NCBI GenBank assembly: GCA_964448395.1
Contig: CAYUWM010000027.1
Coordinates: forward strand, 1 to 22,426
Source of the DNA: CAYUWM01 sp964448395
Lineage (GTDB): Bacteria > Chloroflexota > Dehalococcoidia > E44-bin15
DNA length: 22,426 nucleotides
Reading direction: 5' to 3'
Under the pieces are notes generated by a model. The model was not told where the DNA came from. It searched no databases and saw only the letters and a list, made by a program, of their open reading frames with translations. How positions within the stretch are numbered: the first letter of the stretch is position 1; each line of letters opens with the position of its first letter. Shown here one piece after another: positions 1 to 7,482 of the stretch. A program made the translations under genes and the position numbers.

Positions 1-78
1 TTCAGGAAACTGCAGTTCGACCGTGGCCTAACCAACTACTTCTGGAAGGCCCGGCCGGTGAGGATAAAGGAGGCATAA
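1..78 (+). CDS. C-terminal end of a probable DUF35 OB-fold / Zn-ribbon protein (partial)
   Basis: An open frame runs from base 1 to the TAA at 76-78 and encodes 25 residues beginning FRKLQFDRG and ending KARPVRIKEA. Small DUF35 proteins (rubredoxin-like zinc ribbon plus OB fold) that accompany acyl-CoA thiolases and HMG-CoA synthase-like enzymes often end in a similar FRR...Y.FKARPV tail, which is why I make this call. The stop is one base before the thiolase ATG, and the thiolase ribosome binding site (AAAGGAGG) lies within this reading frame, so the two are translationally coupled. DUF35 partners are thought to bind or channel acyl-CoA for the thiolase. Only the tail is visible, so the family assignment is tentative. 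Confidence 0.5.
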   Translation, partial: FRKLQFDRGLTNYFWKARPVRIKEA

Positions 79-79
79 T

Positions 80-1249
80 ATGTCAGGTAGCATTAAAGAT
101 AGAGTCGCAATCGTGGGGATGGGCTGCACCAAGTTTGGCGAGCTGTGGGACAAGGGCCCCAGCGACCTCATCATCGATGCCGTCAGCGAGGCATATCAGG
201 ATGCCGGGGTTGAGGCAAAAGACATCGAGGCAGCATGGGTGGGCACCCTTTTCAGCGGCAACGGGGGACGAGCCCTGAGCGAGCCGCTGAAGCTGCAGTA
301 TATCCCGGTTACCCGGGTGGAGAACGCCTGCGGTTCGGGCCACGAGGCGGTGAGGGGTGCGGCCTATGCCATCGCGGCTGGCATCTACGATATATGCCTG
401 GCGGTCGGCTTCGAGAAGCTGAAGGATGAGGGTATGAGCGGCCTTCCGGGCATGGAGAACCGCACCAACACGCATTACCAATCAAGTATGCCCGGGGTGT
501 TCGCCATCATGGCTACAAGGTACTTCAACCGCTACGGGCTGAGCCCGGATGAGGGCAAGACCATGCTGGCAAAGATATCGGTCAAGAGCCACAAGAACGG
601 CATGCTGAACCCAAAGGCACACCTGAGGCGTGAGCTTACCATAGAGCAGGTGATAAATGCCCCTATCATCGCCTGGCCGCTGGGACTGTTCGACTGCTGC
701 GGTGTTTCCGATGGAGGCTCGGCTGCTGTGCTCTGCCGCGCCGATATGGCCAAGAAATTCCGTCCCGATCCGGTCTATATAAAGTCGCTCCAGATAAGCG
801 CCAGCCCTACCTCGGGACGGATGACATCCGACTTTGACTATACCCACGTCGAGGAGGCTTATCGCGCTGGCATCGCCGCCTACAAAGAGGCAGGGGTGAA
901 AGACCCCCGCAAGGAAGTGAGCATGGCGGAGGTCCACGATTGCTTCTCCATCACCGAGGCGGTGACTATGGAGGACATGCAGTTCAGCCCACGGGGGAAG
1001 GTGAAGGAGGATATCGAGGCCGGTACATTCCAGCTCGACGGCGCGCTGCCGGTGCAGCCGGACGGGGGGCTCAAGTGTTTCGGGCATCCGATAGGGGCTT
1101 CCGGCATCAGGATGATATACGAGCTGTATCTCCAATTGCAAGGCAGGGCGGATAAGCGCCAGATCAAGGATCCTAAGCTGGGACTGGCTCACAACATGGG
1201 GAACGAGCCGTACGCCCCGGTGGTCAGTGTCTGTCTGGTAGGTTTGTAG
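80..1249 (+). CDS. Thiolase-family protein (acetyl-CoA acetyltransferase / SCP2-thiolase-like)
   Basis: The product is 389 aa, the usual length for the SCP2-type/archaeal-type thiolases. The nucleophilic cysteine is C84 in VENACGSG. The C-terminal catalytic histidines are H286 in EVHDCFS and H336 in GHPIGASG. As in other SCP2-like thiolases there is no C-terminal CxG cysteine motif, so the enzyme may cleave or condense particular acyl-CoAs, or act with a DUF35 partner, rather than being a classical acetoacetyl-CoA thiolase. The start ATG is fixed by AAAGGAGG 7-8 bases upstream. It follows the DUF35 tail by one base and is closed by the strong hairpin at 1296-1323, so it is the last gene of its operon. 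The substrate cannot be read from the sequence. Confidence 0.88.
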   Translation: MSGSIKDRVAIVGMGCTKFGELWDKGPSDLIIDAVSEAYQDAGVEAKDIEAAWVGTLFSGNGGRALSEPLKLQYIPVTRVENACGSGHEAVRGAAYAIAAGIYDICLAVGFEKLKDEGMSGLPGMENRTNTHYQSSMPGVFAIMATRYFNRYGLSPDEGKTMLAKISVKSHKNGMLNPKAHLRRELTIEQVINAPIIAWPLGLFDCCGVSDGGSAAVLCRADMAKKFRPDPVYIKSLQISASPTSGRMTSDFDYTHVEEAYRAGIAAYKEAGVKDPRKEVSMAEVHDCFSITEAVTMEDMQFSPRGKVKEDIEAGTFQLDGALPVQPDGGLKCFGHPIGASGIRMIYELYLQLQGRADKRQIKDPKLGLAHNMGNEPYAPVVSVCLVGL

Positions 1250-1295
1250 AGCCTGTACAACTGTGTTCACTGACGGCCAATAAATGACCATGATA

Positions 1296-1328
1296 TAAGG
1301 CGGGGAGTCACCTCCCCGCCTTAATTTT
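1296..1328 (+). terminator. Rho-independent terminator after the thiolase
   Basis: A perfect 12-bp GC-rich stem (1296-1307 pairing with 1312-1323) with a 4-base loop is followed by ATTTTC. It lies 47 bases past the thiolase stop and before the next promoter. Confidence 0.85.
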
Positions 1329-1414
1329 CGATAAGCGCATAATCACTGGCTGGCAGACTGTGCTGACAAACACGGGTTTCGGGGCATGTTTTCGTGTAGC
1401 GGTATTATATATGG

Positions 1415-1443
1415 TTGCGGCGGTGCCTCTTTGTTGCTACAAT
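1415..1443 (+). promoter_or_regulatory. Sigma70-type promoter of the thioesterase-aroF-aminotransferase unit
   Basis: TTGCGG (1415-1420), a 17-base spacer and TACAAT (1438-1443, preceded by TTGC) form a good promoter. Transcription would begin near 1450, just ahead of the GAGGAG at 1467-1472 and the ATG at 1481. The promoter therefore argues against any start upstream of 1481 for the thioesterase. Confidence 0.6.
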
Positions 1444-1480
1444 CTTGCTGAGTGAGCATTTAAGTCGAGGAGAATACCGG

Positions 1481-1885
1481 ATGGTAGAGATTGAGCAGAT
1501 GCGCAAGAAGTTCGATGAATCGCCCTGTGCCCTTTTGCTGGGCATGCAGCTTGAGGAATTGTCACAGGGTTACGCCAAGGTGAAGCTTGAACTGAGGAAG
1601 GAGTTCCTGAACTGGGACGATATGATCCACGGCGGGATTATCGCAACGGTGTTGGATCAGGCCTTCGGCTGTGCCTGCAACACGCTGGAAGACATTCATG
1701 TTGCGATCCAGATGAACATCCATTTCCTCGCCGCGGCTCCGGTCGGAGAGACCCTGTACGCGGAGTCACGAATCATACGCGCTGGAAAGCGGGTGGGGGC
1801 ATCCGAGATGACGGTCAGCGACTCCGCTGGTAAGATGATTGCCCGCGCCACGGGGGCCACAGTGTCGATGGGGCCCAGGGGTTGA
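1481..1885 (+). CDS. PaaI-family hotdog thioesterase
   Basis: This is a 134-aa single hotdog-fold protein. The HGG motif in DDMIHGGIIATVLDQAFG and the acidic residue on the following helix (VLDQ) are the active-site signature of the PaaI/4-hydroxybenzoyl-CoA thioesterase group, which hydrolyse acyl- or aryl-CoA thioesters. I chose ATG 1481 because GAGGAG lies 8 bases upstream. A longer frame from TTG 1415 would overlap the promoter and adds an unrelated N-terminus. The gene opens a probable operon with the DAHP synthase (65 bases on) and the aminotransferase. Given paaK and ior on the other strand, an arylacetyl-CoA such as phenylacetyl-CoA is a reasonable guess for the substrate, but the sequence does not prove it. 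Confidence 0.82.
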   Translation: MVEIEQMRKKFDESPCALLLGMQLEELSQGYAKVKLELRKEFLNWDDMIHGGIIATVLDQAFGCACNTLEDIHVAIQMNIHFLAAAPVGETLYAESRIIRAGKRVGASEMTVSDSAGKMIARATGATVSMGPRG

Positions 1886-1949
1886 GGTCGGATTACAGCC
1901 GGAGATTGCAGGGTGTTCTGCGACTAAAATACGCATGAGGTATTACGAA

Positions 1950-2966
1950 ATGATCGTTGAGATGAACAAGGGTGCTAGCGACGAACAGGTTGAACACGTC
2001 GTAGAGCGGGCGCATTCCTATGGCTTCGAGGTGCAGCTCAACCTGGGTACGGAGAAGACGGTGGTGGCGATCCTGGGGGGCAATACCGGCAAGGTGCAGA
2101 CGGACGTGTTCGCTGTTCTGCCGGGCGTAGAGAGTGTCACCCGCGTGATGAAGCCGTACAAGCTGGCTTCCAGGGAGTTCCATCCCAGAGCGAGCAAAGT
2201 GAACGTATCTGGTGTCGAGATTGGCGGGCAGCGGGTGGTGGTGATGGCCGGCCCGTGCGCAGTTGAGAGCGAGGAGCAGCTTATGGAGACGGCCAAGGGG
2301 GTCAGGGAATGTGGGGCCTCGATCGTAAGGGGTGGTGCCTTCAAGCCGCGTACATCGCCCTTCAGTTTCCAGGGCTTGGAGGAGGATGGCCTGAAGCTGC
2401 TATCGAAGGTAAAAACTGACCTCGGCATGCCTGTCATTACCGAGGTGCTTGACACCCCGCATATAAAGATCATCGCCGAGCACGCGGACATATTGCAGGT
2501 CGGCGCTCGCAATATGCAGAATTTCGCCCTGTTGAAAGAGCTGAGCAAATTGAGGCACCCTATATTGTTGAAGCGGGGACTGTCCGCTACTGTCGCCGAG
2601 TGGCTCACTGCGGCTGATTATTTGCTAGCCGAGGGCAATCGGCGGGTGATCCTGTGCGAGCGGGGAATCAGGACCTTCGAGGACAGCGTCAGGTTCTCGC
2701 TGGACATCAGTTCAATCTCGGTAATCAAGCATATAAGCCACCTCCCGATAATCGTGGATCCCAGCCACGCCGCGGGACACTTCGCGTATGTGCCGAGCAT
2801 CGCCAAGGCAGCTATCGCGGCCGGGGCCGACGGATTGCTGATAGAGGTGCACCCCAATCCGGAAGAAGCCCTGGTGGACAGTCTGCAGGCACTGACCATT
2901 CCCAATTTCGAGCGGTTGATGGCTGAATTGAGGCCTATTGCCGAGGCGGTAGGAAGATACATCTAG
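1950..2966 (+). CDS. aroF: 3-deoxy-7-phosphoheptulonate (DAHP) synthase, AroF/KDPG-aldolase type
   Basis: The enzyme condenses phosphoenolpyruvate and erythrose 4-phosphate, the first step of the shikimate pathway. From ATG 1950 the protein is 338 aa, the same length as the Thermotoga-type enzyme. Residues 1-70 form the ferredoxin-like domain that gives tyrosine/phenylalanine feedback control in that family. The TIM barrel follows with VVVMAGPCAVES (about 97-107), KPRTSPFSFQG and RGL. The expected metal ligands are C103, H273, E299 and D310. GAGG at 1937-1940 is 9 bases from ATG 1950; the in-frame ATG at 1935 has no ribosome binding site, and starts further upstream add sequence foreign to the family. 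It sits between a thioesterase and an aminotransferase in one likely operon. Confidence 0.93.
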   Translation: MIVEMNKGASDEQVEHVVERAHSYGFEVQLNLGTEKTVVAILGGNTGKVQTDVFAVLPGVESVTRVMKPYKLASREFHPRASKVNVSGVEIGGQRVVVMAGPCAVESEEQLMETAKGVRECGASIVRGGAFKPRTSPFSFQGLEEDGLKLLSKVKTDLGMPVITEVLDTPHIKIIAEHADILQVGARNMQNFALLKELSKLRHPILLKRGLSATVAEWLTAADYLLAEGNRRVILCERGIRTFEDSVRFSLDISSISVIKHISHLPIIVDPSHAAGHFAYVPSIAKAAIAAGADGLLIEVHPNPEEALVDSLQALTIPNFERLMAELRPIAEAVGRYI

Positions 2967-3029
2967 AAGTGACTCGGCAGAGCTATTGAATCATTAACAC
3001 CCATTTTACGTACAGGGAGGTCACGGACG

Positions 3030-4217
3030 ATGGCGATTTCTGAGAAATTGAGCCAGCAGATGGCGGGCGGCGGCTGGATCAGGAAGATGTTTGAGCAAGG
3101 GATAGTGCTCAAACAGAAGTATGGCGAGAGCAACGTCTTCGATCTCACCCTGGGCAATCCGGTGATGGAGCCGCCGCAGGGGTTTCGAGAGGAACTTCGC
3201 CGATGGGTTGAGCAGCCGAAGACGGGGATGCACAGGTATATGCCAAATGCCGGTTACCCGGAGACCCGTGCCGCTGTCGCCGAGCATCTTTCCTCTATGA
3301 CGGGCCTGTCATTTTCCAGTAATGAGATAGTAATGACCTGCGGCGCTGCCGGGGCGCTTAACGTGGTGTTAAAAACGATCCTTAATGCCGGCGATGAGGT
3401 CGTTATATTCGCTCCGTACTTTGTGGAGTACATCTATTACATAGATAATGCGCAGGGGGTGCCGCGGATAGTACCTACGGATAGCCGATTCGTACTGGAT
3501 TCAAAGGCTCTGGCGGAAAGCATCACTCCACGAACTCGGGCAGTGGTGATTAACTCGCCCAATAACCCCACCGGCGTGGTCTACGGGCACGACGTTCTAA
3601 GTGCAGTCGGCGAGGTCTTGAGCCAAAAGGAGCAAGAGTACCGCACTGAGATCTTCCTCATCAGCGATGATGTCTACCGCAAGCTGGTGTACGATGGGGT
3701 GGATTGCCCGTACGTGTTTCAATTTCATCCCCGGAGCATCATCGCCACTTCTCACTCGAAAGACTTGGCCTTGCCGGGAGAGCGTATAGGGTATATCGCG
3801 GTCAACCCCCGGTACGACGATCGGGCGGAGTTAATCAATGGACTGGTGTTCTGCAACCGCACCCTAGGGTTCGTGAACGCACCCGCCCTGATGCAGAATG
3901 TGGTAAGGGCATTGCAGGACACATCTGTTGACATAAAAGCGTATGAACAGAAGAGGGATTTTCTTTACACCAGTCTTTCGGGCATGGGCTATTCGATGGT
4001 CAAGCCTGAGGGCGCGTTTTACATGTTCCCCAAGTCGCCCATCGATGATGATGTAAGCTTTGTGAGTGAATTGCAAAAGCATAACGTGCTGGTTGTTCCG
4101 GGGAAAGGGTTCGGCGCCCCGGGTTATTTCCGCATATCGTACTGCGTGGAGGACCGGGTGCTTGACGGGTCACTGGCGGGGTTCAGGGCGGTAGCGAAGG
4201 AATTTGGGTTAGGGTAG
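3030..4217 (+). CDS. Pyridoxal-phosphate aminotransferase, class I/II
   Basis: The product is a 395-aa fold-type I aminotransferase. Visible motifs are the glycine-rich cofactor loop CGAAGALN (about 104-111), NSPNNPTG (175-182), SDDVY (212-216), SHSKDLALPGERIGY with the Schiff-base lysine K244, and the C-terminal FRISYC carrying the carboxylate-binding arginine. It should exchange amino groups between an amino acid and 2-oxoglutarate or similar. The gene lies 63 bases after aroF with AGGGAGG at 3013-3020. An aromatic amino acid role (phenylalanine, tyrosine or tryptophan to the arylpyruvate and back) is therefore likely, and it would connect with IorAB, which uses arylpyruvates. Motifs alone do not distinguish aspartate, alanine or aromatic specificity. 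Confidence 0.85.
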   Translation: MAISEKLSQQMAGGGWIRKMFEQGIVLKQKYGESNVFDLTLGNPVMEPPQGFREELRRWVEQPKTGMHRYMPNAGYPETRAAVAEHLSSMTGLSFSSNEIVMTCGAAGALNVVLKTILNAGDEVVIFAPYFVEYIYYIDNAQGVPRIVPTDSRFVLDSKALAESITPRTRAVVINSPNNPTGVVYGHDVLSAVGEVLSQKEQEYRTEIFLISDDVYRKLVYDGVDCPYVFQFHPRSIIATSHSKDLALPGERIGYIAVNPRYDDRAELINGLVFCNRTLGFVNAPALMQNVVRALQDTSVDIKAYEQKRDFLYTSLSGMGYSMVKPEGAFYMFPKSPIDDDVSFVSELQKHNVLVVPGKGFGAPGYFRISYCVEDRVLDGSLAGFRAVAKEFGLG

Positions 4218-4254
4218 GGGTGGTGGGTATAAGTGGGGGTAAATCTATTCGATG

Positions 4255-4836
4255 TCACTTTTTTGCTTTGTCCTCTAGCGTACTCAGGAGTCTAGGGCCG
4301 ATGTCTAATGCCCATTCTGCAGCCCGATCATCGATATTACCCCCATGGACTGCCGAGTTGAGCAAACCTACCATATCTGATAATACCGAACGTTGCTCTT
4401 GGGACAGCAATTCTCTTTCACCGAGTGTCCTGAGCAAACGGCCAACACCTACTTTTTCTGTCTTAATGCCGTTCGACTCCGCTATTTCGTTCAAACGCTT
4501 CTCGATCTCTATGCGAAGACCTGCCAAGGCTAATTTTGGGTCTTCTTTAGCTACAAGCTGAAACGAATACTGGTTCCCAGTGTCAATTCGTGGCACCGTG
4601 GTGAGTAAACCTGCTCTGTCAGCTTTTGTCCGTGCACGTTCGAAATCCTGAAACTCAAATTTCCAACCTCCTGGTAGTTCGAGCGACTTAAAAAGAGGCG
4701 CCAACCAAGGAACTAACGCAATACATAGAAGAACAATGGTGGTTGCGTCAATTGTTACGTTTGGCCAAATGGTATGTGCTACTGCTACCAACAGAGCAAA
4801 CAGGGTTATTCCGTATTGTAAACGTTTTAGTTTCAC
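4255..4836 (-). CDS. Membrane-anchored protein of unknown function
   Basis: I do not recognise this 193-aa protein. Two hydrophobic segments lie near the N-terminus (about 8-22 and 31-50), followed by a soluble domain of about 140 residues. That domain is rich in charged helices and ends in a region around LLNSAVHGGNIDD that resembles the helical C-termini of HEPN/DUF4145-like proteins, a weak resemblance only. The start is GTG at 4836, directly preceded in frame by TAG, so it cannot extend further. The ribosome binding site is poor. The gene is visibly richer in A+T than its neighbours, stands alone between two metabolic units and has its own near-consensus promoter about 150 bases upstream. 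These traits fit an acquired gene, with function unknown. Confidence 0.65.
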   Translation of the reverse strand: MKLKRLQYGITLFALLVAVAHTIWPNVTIDATTIVLLCIALVPWLAPLFKSLELPGGWKFEFQDFERARTKADRAGLLTTVPRIDTGNQYSFQLVAKEDPKLALAGLRIEIEKRLNEIAESNGIKTEKVGVGRLLRTLGERELLSQEQRSVLSDMVGLLNSAVHGGNIDDRAAEWALDIGPRLLSTLEDKAKK

Positions 4837-4985
4837 CTACTCTGCTTCCTCACCGAACAACTCGACGTTCAGAGGGCTTGTTCTACTTTAGAAACACGTT
4901 TCCGAACGGCCTATAAATCGGGGTAAGGTCAGCCCTTCAATAGAATAATGACATTGCTGTTTAAACTACTTCTACGTATGGCAGT

Positions 4986-5014
4986 ATTATAAGCATGATA
5001 GATATTGGAGTCAA
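4986..5014 (-). promoter_or_regulatory. Strong sigma70-type promoter of the unknown membrane protein
   Basis: Read on the - strand: TTGACT (5014-5009), a 17-base spacer ending in TGCT, then TATAAT (4991-4986). Transcription would start near 4979, leaving a leader of about 140 bases before GTG 4836. I see no stable structure in that leader beyond a small GAAAC/GTTTC hairpin. Confidence 0.65.
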
Positions 5015-5075
5015 CTGTAATGATAACCAAATAAGTCAGCGAAGTGACTTAAATGGACGCTGAGGTGTAATACTA

Positions 5076-5486
5076 TTACTTGCCGGCCAGTTGCGCCTTG
5101 AGTATCGCCTCCGCCTTATCGATATTATCCGGTTTGAAGACTACGGTCGCCTTGTTCTCCGGCCCGCGCTCGATGTAGGCGTAGAAGTATTTGATATTAA
5201 TGCCGGCTGCGGACAGGGGCTTGACCACGCTGTTCAGAAGCCCACCCGGTACGTCGGGGATATTGTAGCTGAGCAATGCGTCGACCCTTGCGGTGAAGCC
5301 AGCCTGGCGGATGGACTGTAATCCTTTATCCGCGTCATCCACGATCATGCGCACGATGCCGAACTCCGAGGTGTCGCTGACTGAGAGGGCGAGTATGCTC
5401 ACCTTTTGGTTCTCCAAGGCTTCGAGGATAGATCCCAAATGCCCCGGCTCGTTCTGGATGAATACGGATATTTGTTTTCTTTTCAT
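5076..5486 (-). CDS. Tandem ACT-domain protein
   Basis: A 136-aa protein made only of two ACT domains (about 4-68 and 71-134). The first carries the ligand-loop sequence NEPGHLGSILEAL, the second VPGGLLNSVVKPLSAAGINI. Stand-alone double ACT proteins bind amino acids and are often encoded next to phenylacetate-CoA ligase and indolepyruvate oxidoreductase in anaerobes, where they are assumed to sense aromatic or branched-chain amino acids. The start ATG has GGAGGA 6 bases upstream. It lies 214 bases after paaK on the same strand, separated by hairpins, so it may be read at a lower level from the liv-ior-paaK transcript or from its own promoter. The ligand is inferred only from context. Confidence 0.85.
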   Translation of the reverse strand: MKRKQISVFIQNEPGHLGSILEALENQKVSILALSVSDTSEFGIVRMIVDDADKGLQSIRQAGFTARVDALLSYNIPDVPGGLLNSVVKPLSAAGINIKYFYAYIERGPENKATVVFKPDNIDKAEAILKAQLAGK

Positions 5487-5560
5487 TTGATTCCTCCACG
5501 GGCTTTCTTTATTGTATCAACTCCATGAGCCCCCCACGCTTGGGAGATGTTCAAAAGAGA

Positions 5561-5575
5561 TAGGGGACACCCCTA
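5561..5575 (-). terminator. Possible weak terminator between paaK and the ACT gene
   Basis: A 6-bp stem (TAGGGG/CCCCTA) with a 3-base loop is followed on the - strand by TCTCTTTT (5560-5553). The stem is short and the U-run broken, so termination would be partial at best. Confidence 0.4.
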
Positions 5576-5625
5576 AAACCCTGGCAGCAGAAAACCATCC
5601 TGTACCCCTTTCATTTTCATTTGTC

Positions 5626-5683
5626 GTTGCCCGACTCGATCGGGCAACCCAAATCCTTGGATCATCCGGTCAAGCCGTATGAT
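5626..5683. repeat. Two adjacent inverted repeats downstream of paaK
   Basis: The first is a perfect 9-bp stem (5626-5634 with 5640-5648, GTTGCCCGA/TCGGGCAAC) around a 5-base loop. The second pairs ATCAT-C-CGG (5661-5669) with CCG-T-ATGAT (5675-5683), 8 bp with one mismatch. Neither is followed by a U-run on either strand, so they look like mRNA 3'-end stabilisers or processing sites rather than terminators. Confidence 0.6.
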
Positions 5684-5700
5684 GACATGAGGGTGCGTAT

Positions 5701-7011
5701 TTATTTATTAAGCTCGCTGCGGTCCACCACGCGTTTCGCCTTGCCCTCGGTGCGCGCAATGGTCCTCGGCTCTACGAGCTTGATGCGCGGCGAGATGTTC
5801 AGCACGCTCTCCAGCTCGGCGCGGAGCTTTTTCTCCAGGGCTTCCATCTTGCCGATCTCGTCGGAGAAGACATTCTCGGAGACCTCGACCCATATCTCAA
5901 GCTCATCGGACTTAAAGCCTTCCTTGCGGTCGACCACTATCAGATAGTGCGGCTCAACGCCCTCGACTTCTAGCAGCACACTCTCGATCTGGGACGGAAA
6001 GACGTTGATCCCCTTGATGATAAGCATATCGTCGCTGCGTCCCATTACCCGCGACATCCGGGCCATGGTGCGACCGCACTTGCAGGGCTCAGTGTTCAGG
6101 CTGACCAGGTCCCTGGTGCGGAAACGTATCACAGGTTGGGCTTCCTTGGTCAGGGTCGTTATCACCAGCTCTCCCATCTGTCCGGGGGGCATGTGCTCTC
6201 CTGTATGGGGATCGATAACCTCGGCCAGGAAATGGTCCTCCCAGATGTGCATGCCGCACTTGTGCTCGCACTCCACCGATACGCCGGGCCCGATGACCTC
6301 TGTCAAGCCGTATATATTGATGGCGGAGATGCCGAGCTTTGTCTGGATCTCGTTCCGCATCTGCTCCGACCAGGGCTCGGCTCCACATATGCCCAGGCGC
6401 AGCTTGGTGTCGCGGAAATCGACGCCCATCTCCTTGGCGGCCTCATACAGTATGATCGCGTACGAAGGGGTGCAGGTAATGACCGTGGTGCCCAGGTCCT
6501 GTATCATCAGGATCTGGCGCTTGGTGTTCCCGGTGCTGGTAGGGATCACCATCGCCCCCAGACGTTCGGCGCCGTCGTGAAAACCGAGGCCGCCGGTGAA
6601 CAGGCCGTATCCATAAGCGTTTTGTAATACATCGTCTTTGGTCGTACCGGCGGTAGCCATCGTCCGGGCCATTATCTCCGCCCAGGTGTCGAGATCGCGC
6701 TGCGTGTAGGGGGCGATTATCGGCTTGCCGGTGGTACCGCTTGAAGAGTGTATTCGCACTACCTGCTCCAAGGGTACCGCCGTAAGTCCAAACGGGTAGT
6801 TGTCCCTGAAGTCTATCTTGCTGGTGAAGGGCAGCTTAGTCAGGTCGGACAGGGTCTGGATATCATCGGGGGTAATGCCCTTCTCTTTTAAAATGCGATG
6901 ATAGAATGGTACCCTTTCATAAACCTCGCCGACTTTGGCTTTAAGGCGTTCAAGCTGCAGCTTCTCCAATGCCTCTCGCGGCATCGTCTCGATCTGTGGG
7001 TCGCGCATCAT
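5701..7011 (-). CDS. paaK: Phenylacetate-CoA ligase (AMP-forming)
   Basis: The enzyme activates phenylacetate or another arylacetate with ATP and CoA through an acyl-adenylate. The 436-aa length matches the PaaK family. The phosphate-binding loop is HSSSGTTGKP (88-97), the adenylate-forming motif is NIYGLTEVIGPG (about 235-246), and the C-terminal domain contains GRSDDMLIIKGINVFPSQIE with the catalytic-lysine hinge region. The ATG at 7011 is 8 bases after AAAGGAG; a second ATG follows immediately. It begins 13 bases after iorB, so the two are co-transcribed. In anaerobes this pairing links arylacetates with the arylacetyl-CoA that IorAB makes or consumes. Close relatives act on indoleacetate or hydroxyphenylacetate, so the exact acid is open. 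Confidence 0.93.
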   Translation of the reverse strand: MMRDPQIETMPREALEKLQLERLKAKVGEVYERVPFYHRILKEKGITPDDIQTLSDLTKLPFTSKIDFRDNYPFGLTAVPLEQVVRIHSSSGTTGKPIIAPYTQRDLDTWAEIMARTMATAGTTKDDVLQNAYGYGLFTGGLGFHDGAERLGAMVIPTSTGNTKRQILMIQDLGTTVITCTPSYAIILYEAAKEMGVDFRDTKLRLGICGAEPWSEQMRNEIQTKLGISAINIYGLTEVIGPGVSVECEHKCGMHIWEDHFLAEVIDPHTGEHMPPGQMGELVITTLTKEAQPVIRFRTRDLVSLNTEPCKCGRTMARMSRVMGRSDDMLIIKGINVFPSQIESVLLEVEGVEPHYLIVVDRKEGFKSDELEIWVEVSENVFSDEIGKMEALEKKLRAELESVLNISPRIKLVEPRTIARTEGKAKRVVDRSELNK

Positions 7012-7024
7012 GTCCCTATCTCCT

Positions 7025-7482
7025 TTACTTCATAATGGCTTGGGCCTCCGCCGCACCTCTGGTAAAGGCATTGACACTGGATTCCACGAATTTCGATGGC
7101 AGCCGCCGGCGCATGATATCGGTCCAGGCTTCGGAGGGCAGTGGCAGAAACTTCGATAGGAATCCCAGCATGGCCATATTCATCGCCCTGGGGTTGCCGG
7201 CTTCCTGAGCGATNNNNNNNNNNNNNNNNNNNNNNNNNNNNNNNNNNNNNNNNNNNNNNNNNNNNNNNNNNNNNNNNNNNNNNNNNNNNNNNNNNNNNNN
7301 NNNNNNNNNNNNNGGCCCCAGCGGACATGGCTCAGCACGCTGCCGCCGCGCTGGGCCATCCCCAGCGTGTCCGTCTTCTTGACATCGTAACCGTTCTCTA
7401 CACCCACCTCGGCCATGCCGTCGCTGGCTAGAATCACCCCGTGGCCGCCGACTCCCACCATCAGAACATTCACATCATTCAT
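7025..7482 (-). CDS. iorB: Indolepyruvate:ferredoxin oxidoreductase beta subunit, interrupted by an assembly gap
   Basis: The gamma-type (pyruvate oxidoreductase gamma-like) subunit that pairs with IorA. The N-terminus starts at ATG 7482 and gives MNDVNVLMVGVGGHGVILA, followed by KKTDTLGMAQRGGSV, both typical. The C-terminus comes from a different frame after the gap, read from 7213 to the TAA at 7027-7025, and contains NMAMLGFLSKFLPLP and PSKFVESSVNAF, again typical. About 118 aa are present against roughly 190-200 in the family, so about 75 residues are hidden in the N block. The frame change is explained by the placeholder length of the gap, not by a mutation. ATG overlaps the iorA stop (ATGA), giving tight coupling. 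Confidence 0.88.
7214..7313. other. Assembly gap: exactly 100 N
   Basis: The block of 100 N is a scaffold placeholder inside iorB. For iorB to be intact, the real missing length must be 2 modulo 3, and 100 is 1 modulo 3. From family length it should be roughly 230 bases. Confidence 0.97.

Noticed and set aside
482..1291. Open frame of 269 codons on the - strand across the thiolase gene
   Set aside because: It is the antisense shadow of a gene with clear catalytic motifs; the translation has no recognisable domain and no ribosome binding site.
1415..1480. Upstream extension of the thioesterase from TTG 1415
   Set aside because: The extension covers the promoter boxes and has no ribosome binding site, while ATG 1481 has GAGGAG at good spacing.
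1839..1949. Longer aroF start overlapping the thioesterase gene
   Set aside because: The added residues do not match the family, and the 338-aa form from ATG 1950 matches the usual length with a ribosome binding site.
4242..4252. 11-mer AATCTATTCGA also present in the liv upstream palindrome (14280-14290)
   Set aside because: The copy here is not palindromic and lies at a gene 3' end, so I take it as chance.
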